Assembly (NCBI RefSeq): GCF_024494725.1
Contig: NZ_JANHDK010000001.1
Coordinates: 992,001 to 1,056,000 of the forward strand
Source: Haloplanus ruber
Lineage (GTDB): Archaea; Halobacteriota; Halobacteria; Halobacteriales; Haloferacaceae
Length of the DNA stretch: 64,000 nucleotides
Reading direction: 5' to 3'
The translations under genes were made by a program, and so were the position numbers. The notes beneath the pieces were generated by a model that worked only from the letters and a program-made list of their open reading frames with translations, made no database searches and was not told where the DNA came from. The first letter of the stretch is position 1, and each line of letters starts with the position of its first letter. Positions 8,328 through 16,796 of the stretch are shown in pieces.

Positions 8328-9923
8328 TCAGAGCCAGCCGTCGAGGCGGTCGGCGAGGCGACAGGAGAGCGCCGCGATGGTGAGCGTCGGATTCATCGCG
8401 CCGCCGGTGGGGAAGACGCTGCTGCCGGCGATCCAGAGGTTGTCGAGGTCGTGGGTCCGGCAGTCGGGGGCGACGACGCTCTCGGCGGGGTCGGTCCCCA
8501 TCCGCGTCGTCCCCATGTGGTGAAAGGCGGGACCGGTCGCGTCGGGGCCGACCACCCAGTCGACTTCGGCGCCGAGTTCCTCGAGGACCGCCACCTGCAC
8601 CTCGTTCGCCCGTTCGATTGCCGCGCGGGTCCGCGGGCCGACCGACCACCGGACCTTCGGAACCGGGTTGCCGTGATCGTCGGTCGTCGAGCGGTCGAGC
8701 GTGATCCGGTTCTCGGCGTTCGGGAACTGCTCGACGAGGCCGCCGACCGCGAGGTGGGTGCCGTACGCGTCCCGAAGGTCATCGAGGAGGGCATCGCCCC
8801 AGTCGTCGGCGCCGAGCGCCTGTGTCACCGGCGACGGCCCGGCGTAGTTGAGAAATTCGAGTTTGACGCCCGGGAGAGGATCGGTGCCGTCGTAGAGGGC
8901 GTGACACTCGGTGGTGTTGAACCCGACGTGGTTCTGTCGGGTGGGGCGGTCGATCCGGCCGCCGGCGCCGGCAAAGCAGTGGTCCATGAAGTGCCGTCCC
9001 ACGAGGCCCGAGGAGTTGGCGAGGCCGTCGGGGTAGGCCTCGGAGTCCGAGAGCAAGAGGAGACGGACGTTCTCGACGCCGCCGCAGGCGAGGACGACCG
9101 ACCGGGCAGCCTGTCGGTGTTCGGTCCCGTCGGGCGTCGCGTAGACGGCGGCCTCGACCCGTCGTCCAGCGTCGTCGTGGACGAGTCGCTGGACGGGCGC
9201 GCGGTCGATCACCCGGGCGCCGGCCGCCTCGGCGCGGGCGATATGCCGCTCGGCGGTGTATTTCGCCCCCGAAGGACAGACCGGCTTGCAGGTGCCGTAG
9301 CCGGCACACCCGGCGGCGCCGTCGTAGGGTTCGGAGTTGCGTGCGTTCGGCACCGAGTGGGTGGGCAGGCCGAGTGACTCGCAGGCCTCGGCGAAGATGG
9401 CGTCGCTGTGAGACGGGGGGAACGCGGGCAGAGGAAACGGCTCCTCGCGTGGCGGGGCGAAGGGGTTGTCGTCGGCGCCTGCCACGCCGAGTTCGCGTTC
9501 GGCCGCCGCGTAGTACGGTCGAAGGTCCGCGTAGTCGATGGGCCAGTCGGTCCCGACACTGTGACGGGATCGGAGCTCGAAGTCGCGTTCGTGCAGGCGC
9601 ATCACCATCCCCTGCCAGTGGAGCGTCGACCCCCCGACACCCTTCACCCGGGCGGCGTTCAGCGGGTAGTCTCGCGGCCCATCGGTGGCGTAGGCGTCGC
9701 GCTCCCCGCCCATGTCCCAGAGTCCGTTCACGCCGGGCCGGAGGTGGGCGTCGAGTTGTGCCTCGCGGTCCGCGAGGTCGAACCGTGGCCCGGCGTCGAG
9801 GACGACGACGTCGTGTCCCGCTTCGGCGAGGCGGGCGGCGACGATAGCGCCCGCGGGACCGGCACCGACGACACAGACGTCCGCCCGTGGCGCCGGCGTG
9901 CGGTCGGACGACTCCTCAGCCAT
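8328..9923 (-). CDS. GMC-family FAD oxidoreductase (gluconate-2-dehydrogenase-like large subunit)
   Basis: 531-residue flavoprotein with an N-terminal Rossmann motif GAGPAG at 20-25, a cysteine-rich stretch GCAGYGTCKPVCPSG in the middle, and the C-terminal HHMGTTRMG and GGAMNPTLTIAA blocks typical of GMC sugar/alcohol dehydrogenases. It has no signal peptide, whereas the adjacent small subunit carries a Tat signal and overlaps it by 8 bases. The pair is therefore probably exported as a folded complex through Tat, as known for gluconate 2-dehydrogenase-type enzymes. The electron acceptor is unknown: no cytochrome subunit is adjacent. Confidence 0.9.
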   Translation of the reverse strand: MAEESSDRTPAPRADVCVVGAGPAGAIVAARLAEAGHDVVVLDAGPRFDLADREAQLDAHLRPGVNGLWDMGGERDAYATDGPRDYPLNAARVKGVGGSTLHWQGMVMRLHERDFELRSRHSVGTDWPIDYADLRPYYAAAERELGVAGADDNPFAPPREEPFPLPAFPPSHSDAIFAEACESLGLPTHSVPNARNSEPYDGAAGCAGYGTCKPVCPSGAKYTAERHIARAEAAGARVIDRAPVQRLVHDDAGRRVEAAVYATPDGTEHRQAARSVVLACGGVENVRLLLLSDSEAYPDGLANSSGLVGRHFMDHCFAGAGGRIDRPTRQNHVGFNTTECHALYDGTDPLPGVKLEFLNYAGPSPVTQALGADDWGDALLDDLRDAYGTHLAVGGLVEQFPNAENRITLDRSTTDDHGNPVPKVRWSVGPRTRAAIERANEVQVAVLEELGAEVDWVVGPDATGPAFHHMGTTRMGTDPAESVVAPDCRTHDLDNLWIAGSSVFPTGGAMNPTLTIAALSCRLADRLDGWL

Positions 9924-10476
9924 CGTCCTCCGTCTCCGACGACATCTCGGCTTGGCGGTAGCTCTCGACCCCGCCGGGGTGACCGGCCGGGTTCTCGATG
10001 CCGACCAGTCGACCGCCGGTCGGCGAGGCATAGAAGGCATAGAGCAGTTCGTTGACGACGTAGAAGCGAACCCGGCCGGGTAACCCCCCGTCCGGGTCCG
10101 GATCGCTCACGTCGACCCGGAGGTCACGGAGCATCCCGTCGAGGGTCTCGGGATCGAGATCCGTCAGGGGTGTCTCGAACCAGTCACGGGCCGTCGCGTC
10201 GAGGGCCGCCGCCGTCTCCACCACCCCGGCCCGACGGGCGTCGTCGTCGGCAACCCGACCCGCCACGTACGTCTCGACGAAGTCGCCGACACCCGTCGCG
10301 GCGTCGGGATAGACCACCTCCGCGACGGCGACGAGCGACGCGAGGGCGTTCTCGGGGACGGCCGCGTCGGCGGCCGCGGACTCCGTGGACGGGGAATCGA
10401 GGAACGCGCGCCCGACGGCGACGGCGCCACCGGTCGCTGCCAACGCCGCCACCGCGTCCCGTCTGGTCAGGTCCAT
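9916..10476 (-). CDS. Gluconate 2-dehydrogenase subunit 3 family protein with Tat signal
   Basis: 186 residues, beginning with a twin-arginine signal (LTRRDAVAALAATGG and a short hydrophobic run). The rest is a helical domain like the small (gamma) subunit of gluconate 2-dehydrogenase, ending in a region with GHPGGVESYR. It is translated just before, and overlaps by 8 bases with, the GMC large subunit, which fits a stable two-subunit dehydrogenase. A TATA-like TAAATTTA lies about 26 bases upstream of the ATG, so this gene is first in the unit. Confidence 0.87.
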   Translation of the reverse strand: MDLTRRDAVAALAATGGAVAVGRAFLDSPSTESAAADAAVPENALASLVAVAEVVYPDAATGVGDFVETYVAGRVADDDARRAGVVETAAALDATARDWFETPLTDLDPETLDGMLRDLRVDVSDPDPDGGLPGRVRFYVVNELLYAFYASPTGGRLVGIENPAGHPGGVESYRQAEMSSETEDDG

Positions 10477-10498
10477 CGCGGCGGTGATTAGGCCGGCC

Positions 10499-10506
10499 TA
10501 AATTTA
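10499..10506 (-). promoter_or_regulatory. TATA box of the GMC dehydrogenase unit
   Basis: TAAATTTA, a palindrome, is centred about 26 bases upstream of the start at 10476, at leaderless spacing. Confidence 0.5.
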
Positions 10507-10532
10507 TGACTTGCCTTCCGCTCGCTGCGAGG

Positions 10533-11264
10533 TCAGTCCTGTCGGACGGTAAAGGAGAGGGTCTCGACGCCCTCGACCTCGACCTCGACCTCGTCGCCGT
10601 CTTCGAGGCCGCCGACGCCCGAGGGGGTGCCCGTCGAGATGACGTCGCCGGGTTCGAGGGTCATGTACGTCGATATCTCCTCGATCAGTTCCGGCACGGT
10701 GAAGATGAGCTGTGAGATATCGGAGTCCTGCTTGGTCTCACCGTTGACCCGGAGGCTGACGCTGGCCTCGTCGGGCAGGTGTTCGGGGTCAGCGACGACC
10801 GGGCCGAGGGGTGCACCGCCGTCGAAGGCTTTGCCACGGACCCAGTTCTGTTCCTGACGCTGGTCGTCGCGGTTGGAGATGTCACAGAGGACGGTGTAGC
10901 CGGCGATCACCGACTCGGCGTCGGCGGCGTCGACGTTCCGGCACTGTTCGCCGACGACGACGCCGAGTTCCGCCTCCCAGTCCACCTGCTCTTTGCCCGC
11001 AGGCAGGGTGACGGTGTCGCCGTGGGCGGCCACGGTGTTCGGGGGCTTCAAGAACAGCATCGGCCGCTCCGGAATATCCATGCCCGTCTCCTCGGCGTGA
11101 TCGGCGTAGTTGAGGCCGATACAGACGATTTTCGACGGCTCACAGGGTGGGAGCACGTCGACCTCGTCGAGGCCGTAGGTCTCGTCGGCGAAGCTGACGG
11201 CGTCGCCGTGCCACTCGCCGGTACGCACCATCCCTGCGGGGTCGCGGAATCTGACCTGTCGCAT
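10533..11264 (-). CDS. Fumarylacetoacetate hydrolase family protein
   Basis: 243-residue enzyme of the FAH family, whose members hydrolyse or decarboxylate 2-oxo or diketo acids with a bound divalent metal. Metal-ligand blocks are visible: DWEAELGVVVG near residue 95-105, CDISNRDD near 127, and the catalytic-type lysine stretch RGKAFDGGAPLGP shortly after. The C-terminal GDVISTGTPSGVG is also characteristic. The particular substrate (for example acylpyruvate, or an aromatic degradation intermediate) is not decidable, and no degradation cluster surrounds it. An AAAATAAG element at 11286-11293 (top strand) gives a promoter 25 bases upstream. Confidence 0.9.
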   Translation of the reverse strand: MRQVRFRDPAGMVRTGEWHGDAVSFADETYGLDEVDVLPPCEPSKIVCIGLNYADHAEETGMDIPERPMLFLKPPNTVAAHGDTVTLPAGKEQVDWEAELGVVVGEQCRNVDAADAESVIAGYTVLCDISNRDDQRQEQNWVRGKAFDGGAPLGPVVADPEHLPDEASVSLRVNGETKQDSDISQLIFTVPELIEEISTYMTLEPGDVISTGTPSGVGGLEDGDEVEVEVEGVETLSFTVRQD

Positions 11265-11285
11265 GGAGGCGGGTCATCGGCCGGC

Positions 11286-11293
11286 AAAATAAG
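11286..11293 (-). promoter_or_regulatory. TATA box of the FAH-family gene
   Basis: The minus strand reads CTTATTTT, about 25 bases upstream of the ATG at 11264. Confidence 0.5.
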
Positions 11294-11348
11294 CCTTCCC
11301 CGTCGGTGAGTAAGATTGACGGTCGCGTCCCGACAACGCTCCGATGCA

Positions 11349-12080
11349 ATGGAACTTACCTGGCACGGCCACTCCACGTGGCACGTTACGGTCGATGACA
11401 CGTCGCTGTTGATCGACCCCTTCTTCGACAACCCGCACACGTCGCTCGACCCGTCCGACGTGCCGGCACCCGACTACGTCCTGTTGACCCACGGACACGC
11501 CGACCACATCGCCGACGTGGGTGCGTTCGCGGACGCGACGGTCGTGGGCACGCCGGAGGTGACCGGCTGGGTCGTCGACGAACACGGCATCGAGGACACC
11601 GTCGGGATGAACCTCGGGGGTACCGTCGAGTGTGGCGACGCCTACGTGACGATGCACCGCGCGGACCACACCAACGGGATCGGCACCGACTACGAGTACA
11701 GCGCCGGGATGCCCGCCGGCTACGTTATCGGCGACACGAAGCCGACCCAAGAGACCGACGAGGACGCCTTCGCGTTCTACCACGCGGGTGACACCGGCCT
11801 GATGAGCGAGATGCGCGACGTGATCGGGCCGTTCCTCGACCCCGACGTCGCCGCCCTGCCGGTCGGCGATCACTTCACCATGGGCCCGGCACAGGCCGCC
11901 CTCGCCGCCGACTGGCTCGACGTCGATCACGTCTTCCCGATGCATTACGACACCTTCCCGCCCATCGAAATCGACGTGAGCCAGTTCGAACACGAAGTCA
12001 CGGCGGCCGGCGCCGACGCCGACGTCCACGTCCTCGACGGCGACGAGAGTCACACCTTCGAACGGCCGTACGGCGACGGG
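11349..12080 (+). CDS. UPF0173-type metal-dependent hydrolase (metallo-beta-lactamase fold)
   Basis: 243 residues. The metallo-beta-lactamase signature THGHADHI is at residues 47-54, with further ligands in HRADHT and YHAGDTG and a C-terminal MHYDTFPP. This matches the YtkL/UPF0173 group of beta-lactamase-fold hydrolases of unknown substrate. The ATG at 11349 begins the conserved WHGHSTWHV block almost at once; an in-frame start at 11316 would add an unlike basic extension. It is divergent from the FAH-family gene. Confidence 0.9.
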
Positions 12081-12142
12081 TGAGCGTCGTCGGAGCCGCG
12101 ATGGACAGTATTTAGACGCGGCGGGTCCTTTCGGACGGTGGT

Positions 12143-12541
12143 ATGAGCGACATCGAAACCATCACCGTCAGCGAGGAAGGCTTCGCCTGCGTCAACCAAG
12201 TCGGCGACTTCGAGTTCACCGTCGACGCGACCGACGAGGACGGACCGAACCCGAACGCGGCGCTCGTGGCGACGTACGCCTCCTGTTTCCTGCCTGCGTT
12301 CCGCGTCGGCGGCCAACAGCGGGACCACGACGACTTGGGCAAGATCCAGATCGACGCGGACGCCACACTGGACGACGACGATGACCTCGCGTCCATCGAG
12401 TTCGCCGTCCACGTCGCCGCCGACCTCGCCGACGAGGAGTTCGACGAAATCGTCGCCCGCGCCGAGGACATCTGTCACGTCCACGCGGCGCTCCGCGATG
12501 GACTCGAAGCCGACGTTACGGTGTACGGCGACGCCTTCTGA
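12143..12541 (+). CDS. OsmC-family protein
   Basis: 132-residue OsmC/Ohr-like protein. Two cysteines typical of the peroxide-reducing family are visible, C48 in TYASCFLPAF and about C111 in ICHVHAAL. The second site is followed by His rather than the common Pro, so hydroperoxide reductase activity is likely but not certain. It is cytoplasmic and strongly acidic. A TATA-like GTATTTAG lies about 31 bases upstream of the ATG. It stands alone. Confidence 0.85.
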   Translation: MSDIETITVSEEGFACVNQVGDFEFTVDATDEDGPNPNAALVATYASCFLPAFRVGGQQRDHDDLGKIQIDADATLDDDDDLASIEFAVHVAADLADEEFDEIVARAEDICHVHAALRDGLEADVTVYGDAF

Positions 12542-12586
12542 CCGGCGCTACCGCTCAGCGCCGGCGTCTCGGTGCCAAAAAGGCCG

Positions 12587-12721
12587 TCAGCGGCGGTACC
12601 AGCGGTAACTCATCGCCCGACCGTCGACGATGACCACCTCCTGTCCGTTCGTCGTCGGCGGGCGTTCGGCTCCGTCCTCCGGGCTTCCCCGGAAGACGTA
12701 CGGACTGTCGTTTGATGCCAT
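12587..12721 (-). CDS. 44-residue small protein, function unknown
   Basis: A short gene starting at the ATG at 12721 and ending at TGA 12587-12589. The product is polar with a proline-rich middle, a short hydrophobic strand (EVVIVDG) and an unusual C-terminus rich in aromatic and basic residues (AMSYRWYRR). Support comes from a good TATA box 28 bases upstream (minus-strand ATTTATGT), haloarchaeal codon use, and a 12-base perfect palindrome between TATA and start that suggests regulated transcription. It is convergent with the OsmC gene. I do not recognise a function; comparison with other haloarchaea would settle whether it is conserved. Confidence 0.65.
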   Translation of the reverse strand: MASNDSPYVFRGSPEDGAERPPTTNGQEVVIVDGRAMSYRWYRR

Positions 12722-12725
12722 GTTA

Positions 12726-12737
12726 CGTGATATCACG
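12726..12737. promoter_or_regulatory. Palindromic candidate operator CGTGATATCACG
   Basis: A perfect 12-base palindrome lies 5 bases before the start codon of the 44-residue gene (12721) and just downstream of its TATA box (12746-12753). It therefore overlaps the expected transcription start. This is where a repressor would block transcription. No regulator gene is adjacent, so the ligand and binding protein are unknown. Confidence 0.45.
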
Positions 12738-12745
12738 CACCAACT

Positions 12746-12753
12746 ACATAAAT
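12746..12753 (-). promoter_or_regulatory. TATA box of the 44-residue gene
   Basis: The minus strand reads ATTTATGT, centred 28 bases upstream of the ATG at 12721. Confidence 0.55.
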
Positions 12754-13018
12754 CCACGTCAGACACCGTGTCGAGTCAGAGCGGCCTGAGTGCGGGCAAA
12801 TACGCGTCAGCCAGTTTCCCCACATCGGGAGTGATGTCCCCCATTTTTGTGAGTTGCACGCGTTGAACGGAGTAGTTCGGTGACCGACGATAGCCACTCC
12901 GGCGACAGCCGACGAGTCACGACGACCGATCCGGGGGCGTGGGCCGCGTGAGCGAGACGACCGTGTGTCCGTTCCGGCCTCGCCCCGGACGGAGACGAAC
13001 CGACGGGAGACGAGAACC
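12754..13018. other. Intergenic region without a supported gene
   Basis: About 265 bases between the small-gene promoter and the permease start. Antisense open frames here lack start signals and haloarchaeal protein character. A weak GGAGAC sequence shortly before 13019 could act as a ribosome-binding site for the permease. I see nothing else. Confidence 0.4.
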
Positions 13019-14461
13019 ATGAGCAGTCACGGCGAGCGCTCCCCGGAGGCGAATCTGAGCCTTCTCGACGCGACGATGATTGGGATGGGTGCGATGATCG
13101 GGGCGGGCATCTTCGTCCTGACGGGGCTGGCCGCCGAAATCGCCGGGCCGGCGGCCATTCTGGTGTTCGTCCTCAACGGCGTCGTGACGGCGTTTACCGG
13201 ACTCTCGTACGCGGAACTCGCGTCCTCGATTCCGAAAAGCGGCGGCGGATACGCCTTCGTCAGGGAGGTGTTCGACGACCTGTCCTCGTTCCTGATGGGG
13301 TGGATGCTCTGGTTTGCCTACATGATCGCCGGGGGACTGTACGCCCTGGGATTCGCACCGAACTTCCTCGAACTACTCCACGTCTACGACGTGACGCCGG
13401 CCCCGGGCGCCGTGGGTGCCATCGCGCTGCCAGCCGTCGACGCCGCCATTCCGGTGGGAGTGGTGTTGGCGTCGGTTGCGGTGCTTTTTCTCGTCGGGCT
13501 AAACGCGCTCTCGACGGCCGCGAGCGGGAGCGTCGAGACGATTTTCACCCTGATCAAGGTGAGCATCCTCGTCGTCTTCGTCGGCTTCGGAATCGCGTCG
13601 CCGATGTTTTCGTCCGCGGAGTTTCAGCCGCTGTTCGCCGACGGGAACGGCCCCTTCTCTCTCCTCCCCGCGATGGGTCTCACCTTCATCGCCTTCGAGG
13701 GGTACGACCTCATCACGACGGTCACCGAGGAGGTCAAAAATCCCCGCGAGAACATCCCCAAGGCCATCTTCGTGAGTCTGGCGGTGACGGTGGTCGTCTA
13801 CCTCGCGGTGGTGGGCGTGGCCATCGGGACGTTGGGCGCGAGCGGACTGGCCGCGGCGGGCGAGGCCGGCATCGCCCAGGCGGCGACGGAGTTCATGCCG
13901 ACGGGACTCCCGGTGATCCAGAATGGGGGCGCGATTATCGTCTTCGGCGCCGTCTTCTCCACGCTGACGGCGCTGAACGCGGTGGTCATCGCCTCCTCGC
14001 GCGTGGCGTTCTCCATGGGTCGGGAGGAACAACTCCTCCCCTCGTTCGGCCGGCTTCACCACCGGTACGGGACGCCTTTCGTCGCCATCCTCGCCAGCGG
14101 GGTGGTGATGCTCGCATCGGTCGTGTTGCCGACCCAGAGCGCCGGAAACATGTCGAGTCTCTTCTTTTTGCTCTCCTTTATTGTGGTCAACGCTTCGGTC
14201 ATCAAGCTTCGGCGGGAGCGACCGGACATGAACCGGCCGTACGAAATGCCGTACTACCCCGTCCCGCCGATTCTCGGCATCCTGCTCAACCTGCTGTTGA
14301 CGGGCGTGCTGATCCGGTATCTCCTCCGGACGGACACGCTCGCGCTCCTCCTCAGTATCGGCTGGATCGTGCTGGGTGGCGTCGCGTACGGCGTCCACCT
14401 GTTGCTACGGACGGACGACGACGACCCCGACACCGCGTCGACGACATCAGGAGACGATTAA
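13019..14461 (+). CDS. APC-family amino acid permease
   Basis: 480-residue membrane transporter with about twelve hydrophobic segments. The first carries the APC glycine motif MIGMGAMIGAGIFVLTG, and the cytoplasmic loop FEGYDLITTVTEEVKNPREN is the family's conserved loop. Such proteins import amino acids or polyamines driven by an ion gradient. The substrate is not readable. I use the ATG at 13019; an in-frame GTG upstream adds an unlikely polar extension. It is followed after one base by a TrkA-N-type protein, suggesting nucleotide-linked gating. Confidence 0.92.
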   Translation: MSSHGERSPEANLSLLDATMIGMGAMIGAGIFVLTGLAAEIAGPAAILVFVLNGVVTAFTGLSYAELASSIPKSGGGYAFVREVFDDLSSFLMGWMLWFAYMIAGGLYALGFAPNFLELLHVYDVTPAPGAVGAIALPAVDAAIPVGVVLASVAVLFLVGLNALSTAASGSVETIFTLIKVSILVVFVGFGIASPMFSSAEFQPLFADGNGPFSLLPAMGLTFIAFEGYDLITTVTEEVKNPRENIPKAIFVSLAVTVVVYLAVVGVAIGTLGASGLAAAGEAGIAQAATEFMPTGLPVIQNGGAIIVFGAVFSTLTALNAVVIASSRVAFSMGREEQLLPSFGRLHHRYGTPFVAILASGVVMLASVVLPTQSAGNMSSLFFLLSFIVVNASVIKLRRERPDMNRPYEMPYYPVPPILGILLNLLLTGVLIRYLLRTDTLALLLSIGWIVLGGVAYGVHLLLRTDDDDPDTASTTSGDD

Positions 14462-14462
14462 C

Positions 14463-15116
14463 ATGGCAAGCCACCGTAATGTGATCATCGCAGGCGGCGG
14501 GCGCGTCGGCTTCCAGACAGCGATCACCCTCGACGACCGGGGCCACGACCTCACCATCATCGAGCGTGACCCGGACCGGTGTGACAGCATCGCCGACGAG
14601 TACGTGGCGACGGTCATCCAGGGTGACGCCTCGAACCCCGACATCCTCGAACAGGCAGACGTCGAGTCGGCGGACGTGATCGCCGGGCTAACCGGGGAAC
14701 CGGGGTTGAACCTGGCGGTGTGTATGGAGGCCGCGGCGATGGCGCCGGGCATCCGGACTGTTGCACGCATCGACTCTCGACGGCGAGAGGCGTACGGTCG
14801 GTTCGTCGACGAGACGGTGTTCCCCGAGGATGCGGGGGCACGCGTCGCAGTCAACGAAATCGAGGGGAGCGATGTGCGGTCGATCTCCGACGTGACCGGC
14901 GACCTCGACATCCTAGAGATTCGGGTCGATGAGGGGGCGCCAGCCGCGAACAAGGAACTTCGAGCGGTTCGCTTCCCCGCGGGCACGCTCGTCATCTCCG
15001 ACGACGACGGCAACCGGGTCGCCAGACCGGACACGACGCTCACCCCCGGTCGGCACTACGTCATCGCGGTCGACCCCGACGTGGCCGACGAGGTGCTGAA
15101 CCTGCTTCGCGGTTAA
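14463..15116 (+). CDS. TrkA-type NAD-binding regulatory protein (RCK domains)
   Basis: 217 residues. The N-terminal Rossmann fold has GGGRVG at residues 11-16 and an acidic strand end (IIERD), followed by a C-terminal RCK-C-like domain with ELRAVRFPAGTLVIS. TrkA/RCK proteins bind NAD(H) or cyclic nucleotides and gate ion channels or transporters. Here it starts one base after the APC permease stop, so it is most likely that transporter's regulatory subunit rather than a potassium-uptake subunit. No Trk membrane gene is present. Confidence 0.88.
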   Translation: MASHRNVIIAGGGRVGFQTAITLDDRGHDLTIIERDPDRCDSIADEYVATVIQGDASNPDILEQADVESADVIAGLTGEPGLNLAVCMEAAAMAPGIRTVARIDSRRREAYGRFVDETVFPEDAGARVAVNEIEGSDVRSISDVTGDLDILEIRVDEGAPAANKELRAVRFPAGTLVISDDDGNRVARPDTTLTPGRHYVIAVDPDVADEVLNLLRG

Positions 15117-15895
15117 TCGAGGATGCGCTCTACGTCGGCCAGCGAGTCGAGGACGTAGTCGGGCGAGATGTCACTCTCGGCGAGGTCGGCGTCGTCGGTG
15201 ACGCCGGTGCGGACGAGCGCCGTCGTCATCCCCGCACGGTCACCGAGCGCCACGTCGGTGTCGAGGCGGTCGCCGACGACCAGACACGCCGACGGCGACA
15301 CCCCGAGGCGGTCGCGGACGATGCGAAGTGCCGGCTCGGAGGGCTTGCCGAGGACCACGTCCGGGTCGCGGCCGACGACGCCGGCGACGGCGTTGATGAT
15401 GGCGCCCGATCCGGGGAGGTCGCCGCCGGCCGCGGGGATCAGCATGTCCGGATCGGTGCCGACGAGTGTCACGTCGTCGCCCTCACAGGCCCGGAGCGCG
15501 GCACAGAGGCGGTCGTAGTCGAACGACCGGTCGATGGAGAGGACGACCGCCTCGGCTCGGGCGGCCTCGTCGACGACCGTGAGACCAGCGTCGGTCAACT
15601 GCTCGACAAGTGCCGGTTCGCCGACGACGAACAGCGCGTCGTCGTCGTGACGCTCGCCGAGGTAGGTGGTCGTGACCGTTCCGGCGGTGATTATTTCCGC
15701 GGGATCGACGTCGAAGCCGGCACGGCCCAAGCGCTCGGCGTACGCCGGCGGCCGCTTGGTCGGATTGTTCGAGACGAACAGCCGTCGACACCCCGCGGCA
15801 GCCAGGTGGTCGAGTCCCTCGGCCGCACCCGGGATCGGTTCGTCGCCACGGACCACCGTCCCGTCAACGTCGAGGACGACACCACGATAGGTCAT
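15113..15895 (-). CDS. HAD-superfamily hydrolase, NagD/IIA type
   Basis: 260 residues. The nucleophile motif DVDGT is at residues 9-13, SNNPTKRP near 45 is the second motif, and the lysine in LGKPSEPAL and VVGDRLDTDV form motifs III and IV. The cap lies between motifs II and III, as in type IIA (NagD, phosphoglycolate or nitrophenyl phosphatases). It is a soluble phosphatase for small phosphorylated metabolites; the substrate is unknown. Its stop shares TTAA with the convergent TrkA-like gene. A longer upstream frame is unsupported. Confidence 0.9.
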   Translation of the reverse strand: MTYRGVVLDVDGTVVRGDEPIPGAAEGLDHLAAAGCRRLFVSNNPTKRPPAYAERLGRAGFDVDPAEIITAGTVTTTYLGERHDDDALFVVGEPALVEQLTDAGLTVVDEAARAEAVVLSIDRSFDYDRLCAALRACEGDDVTLVGTDPDMLIPAAGGDLPGSGAIINAVAGVVGRDPDVVLGKPSEPALRIVRDRLGVSPSACLVVGDRLDTDVALGDRAGMTTALVRTGVTDDADLAESDISPDYVLDSLADVERILD

Positions 15896-16024
15896 CGATC
15901 CGCCTAGGGCCGCCGTGTAGTTGAACGCCGCGCTCGCCGGCGGGCGTCTGTGCGGCCGCGCGGTCCGGTCGACCCCCCACTCGAACCAAAGAGCCATTTG
16001 GACGCCGCCCTACTGTTCGGTACC

Positions 16025-16795
16025 GTGACGAACACGCAGTTGACGCTCGTTCAGATCGACAACTACGGACCGTGGACGGTGACGCCGGAACCGCGCCGCG
16101 AGATGGACCTCCAGACGCTCCAGTCGCGACTCTTCGCCGACATCGCGCAGTTCGTCGGCTACCGGGGCGGCTACGCCTTCTTCACCCGCTTCGACAACAT
16201 GGTCGCGGTGACGAACGGCTTGGATATCGACGATCACGAGCTCCTTCAGGAGTCGATGGGGAACCGCTATCCGGTCACCGTCAGCCTCGGGATCGGTGCC
16301 GACCCGAACCCGGCAGTCGCGCTGGAGCAGGCGACCGAGGGCCTCCAGCGCGCCGGGAGCGCACAGGACGGCGACCGGCGCGAGGTGCTCGCCGGCGACC
16401 CCATCACCGACGACAGCGACGACGTGTCCATCGCCCACTTCGACGTGAACGACGCGACCGGAAAGTACACCGATCAGCTCAACGAGTTCGATTCGTTCAT
16501 CCAGATCGAGCAGGGGTACGCGGCGCTGATGCGGCATCTCCGGGAGGAGCAGGGTGGGCTCTCCTTTTTCGTCGGGGGCGACAACATCATCGCGGTCGCA
16601 CCCGAGATGTCGACCGACGCCTATCAGGACGCCATCGACCACGTCGAGGAGGCCGTCGGCGTCGACCTCAAGGTGGGCGTTGGTCGCGGCGCCTCCGCGC
16701 ACGAGGCGGGGATGGCGGCAAAACACGCCCTAGAGGAGTGTCGGCACCGTGGGACCGCCGTCGAGTGGGGCGACGTGACGGCGGACGGCGCGTAG
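16025..16795 (+). CDS. gch3: GTP cyclohydrolase III (archaeal riboflavin/F420 pathway)
   Basis: 256 residues of the archaeal GTP cyclohydrolase III (ArfA) family, related to GGDEF-like palm domains. It opens the imidazole ring of GTP to give the formylamino-pyrimidine used for riboflavin and coenzyme F420. The two-domain structure shows as repeated palm-like units, with FFVGGDNIIAVAPE around residue 182-195. The GTG at 16025 gives the conserved N-terminus TNTQLTLVQIDNYGPWT; the longer frame upstream adds unrelated sequence. It stands alone, divergent from the HAD gene and convergent with the aminotransferase. Confidence 0.93.
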   Translation: MTNTQLTLVQIDNYGPWTVTPEPRREMDLQTLQSRLFADIAQFVGYRGGYAFFTRFDNMVAVTNGLDIDDHELLQESMGNRYPVTVSLGIGADPNPAVALEQATEGLQRAGSAQDGDRREVLAGDPITDDSDDVSIAHFDVNDATGKYTDQLNEFDSFIQIEQGYAALMRHLREEQGGLSFFVGGDNIIAVAPEMSTDAYQDAIDHVEEAVGVDLKVGVGRGASAHEAGMAAKHALEECRHRGTAVEWGDVTADGA

Positions 16796-16796
16796 C

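Noticed and set aside
12733-13020. 95-codon minus-strand frame upstream of the permease
   Set aside because: It covers the TATA box and the palindrome of the 44-residue gene, and its composition is unlike haloarchaeal proteins.
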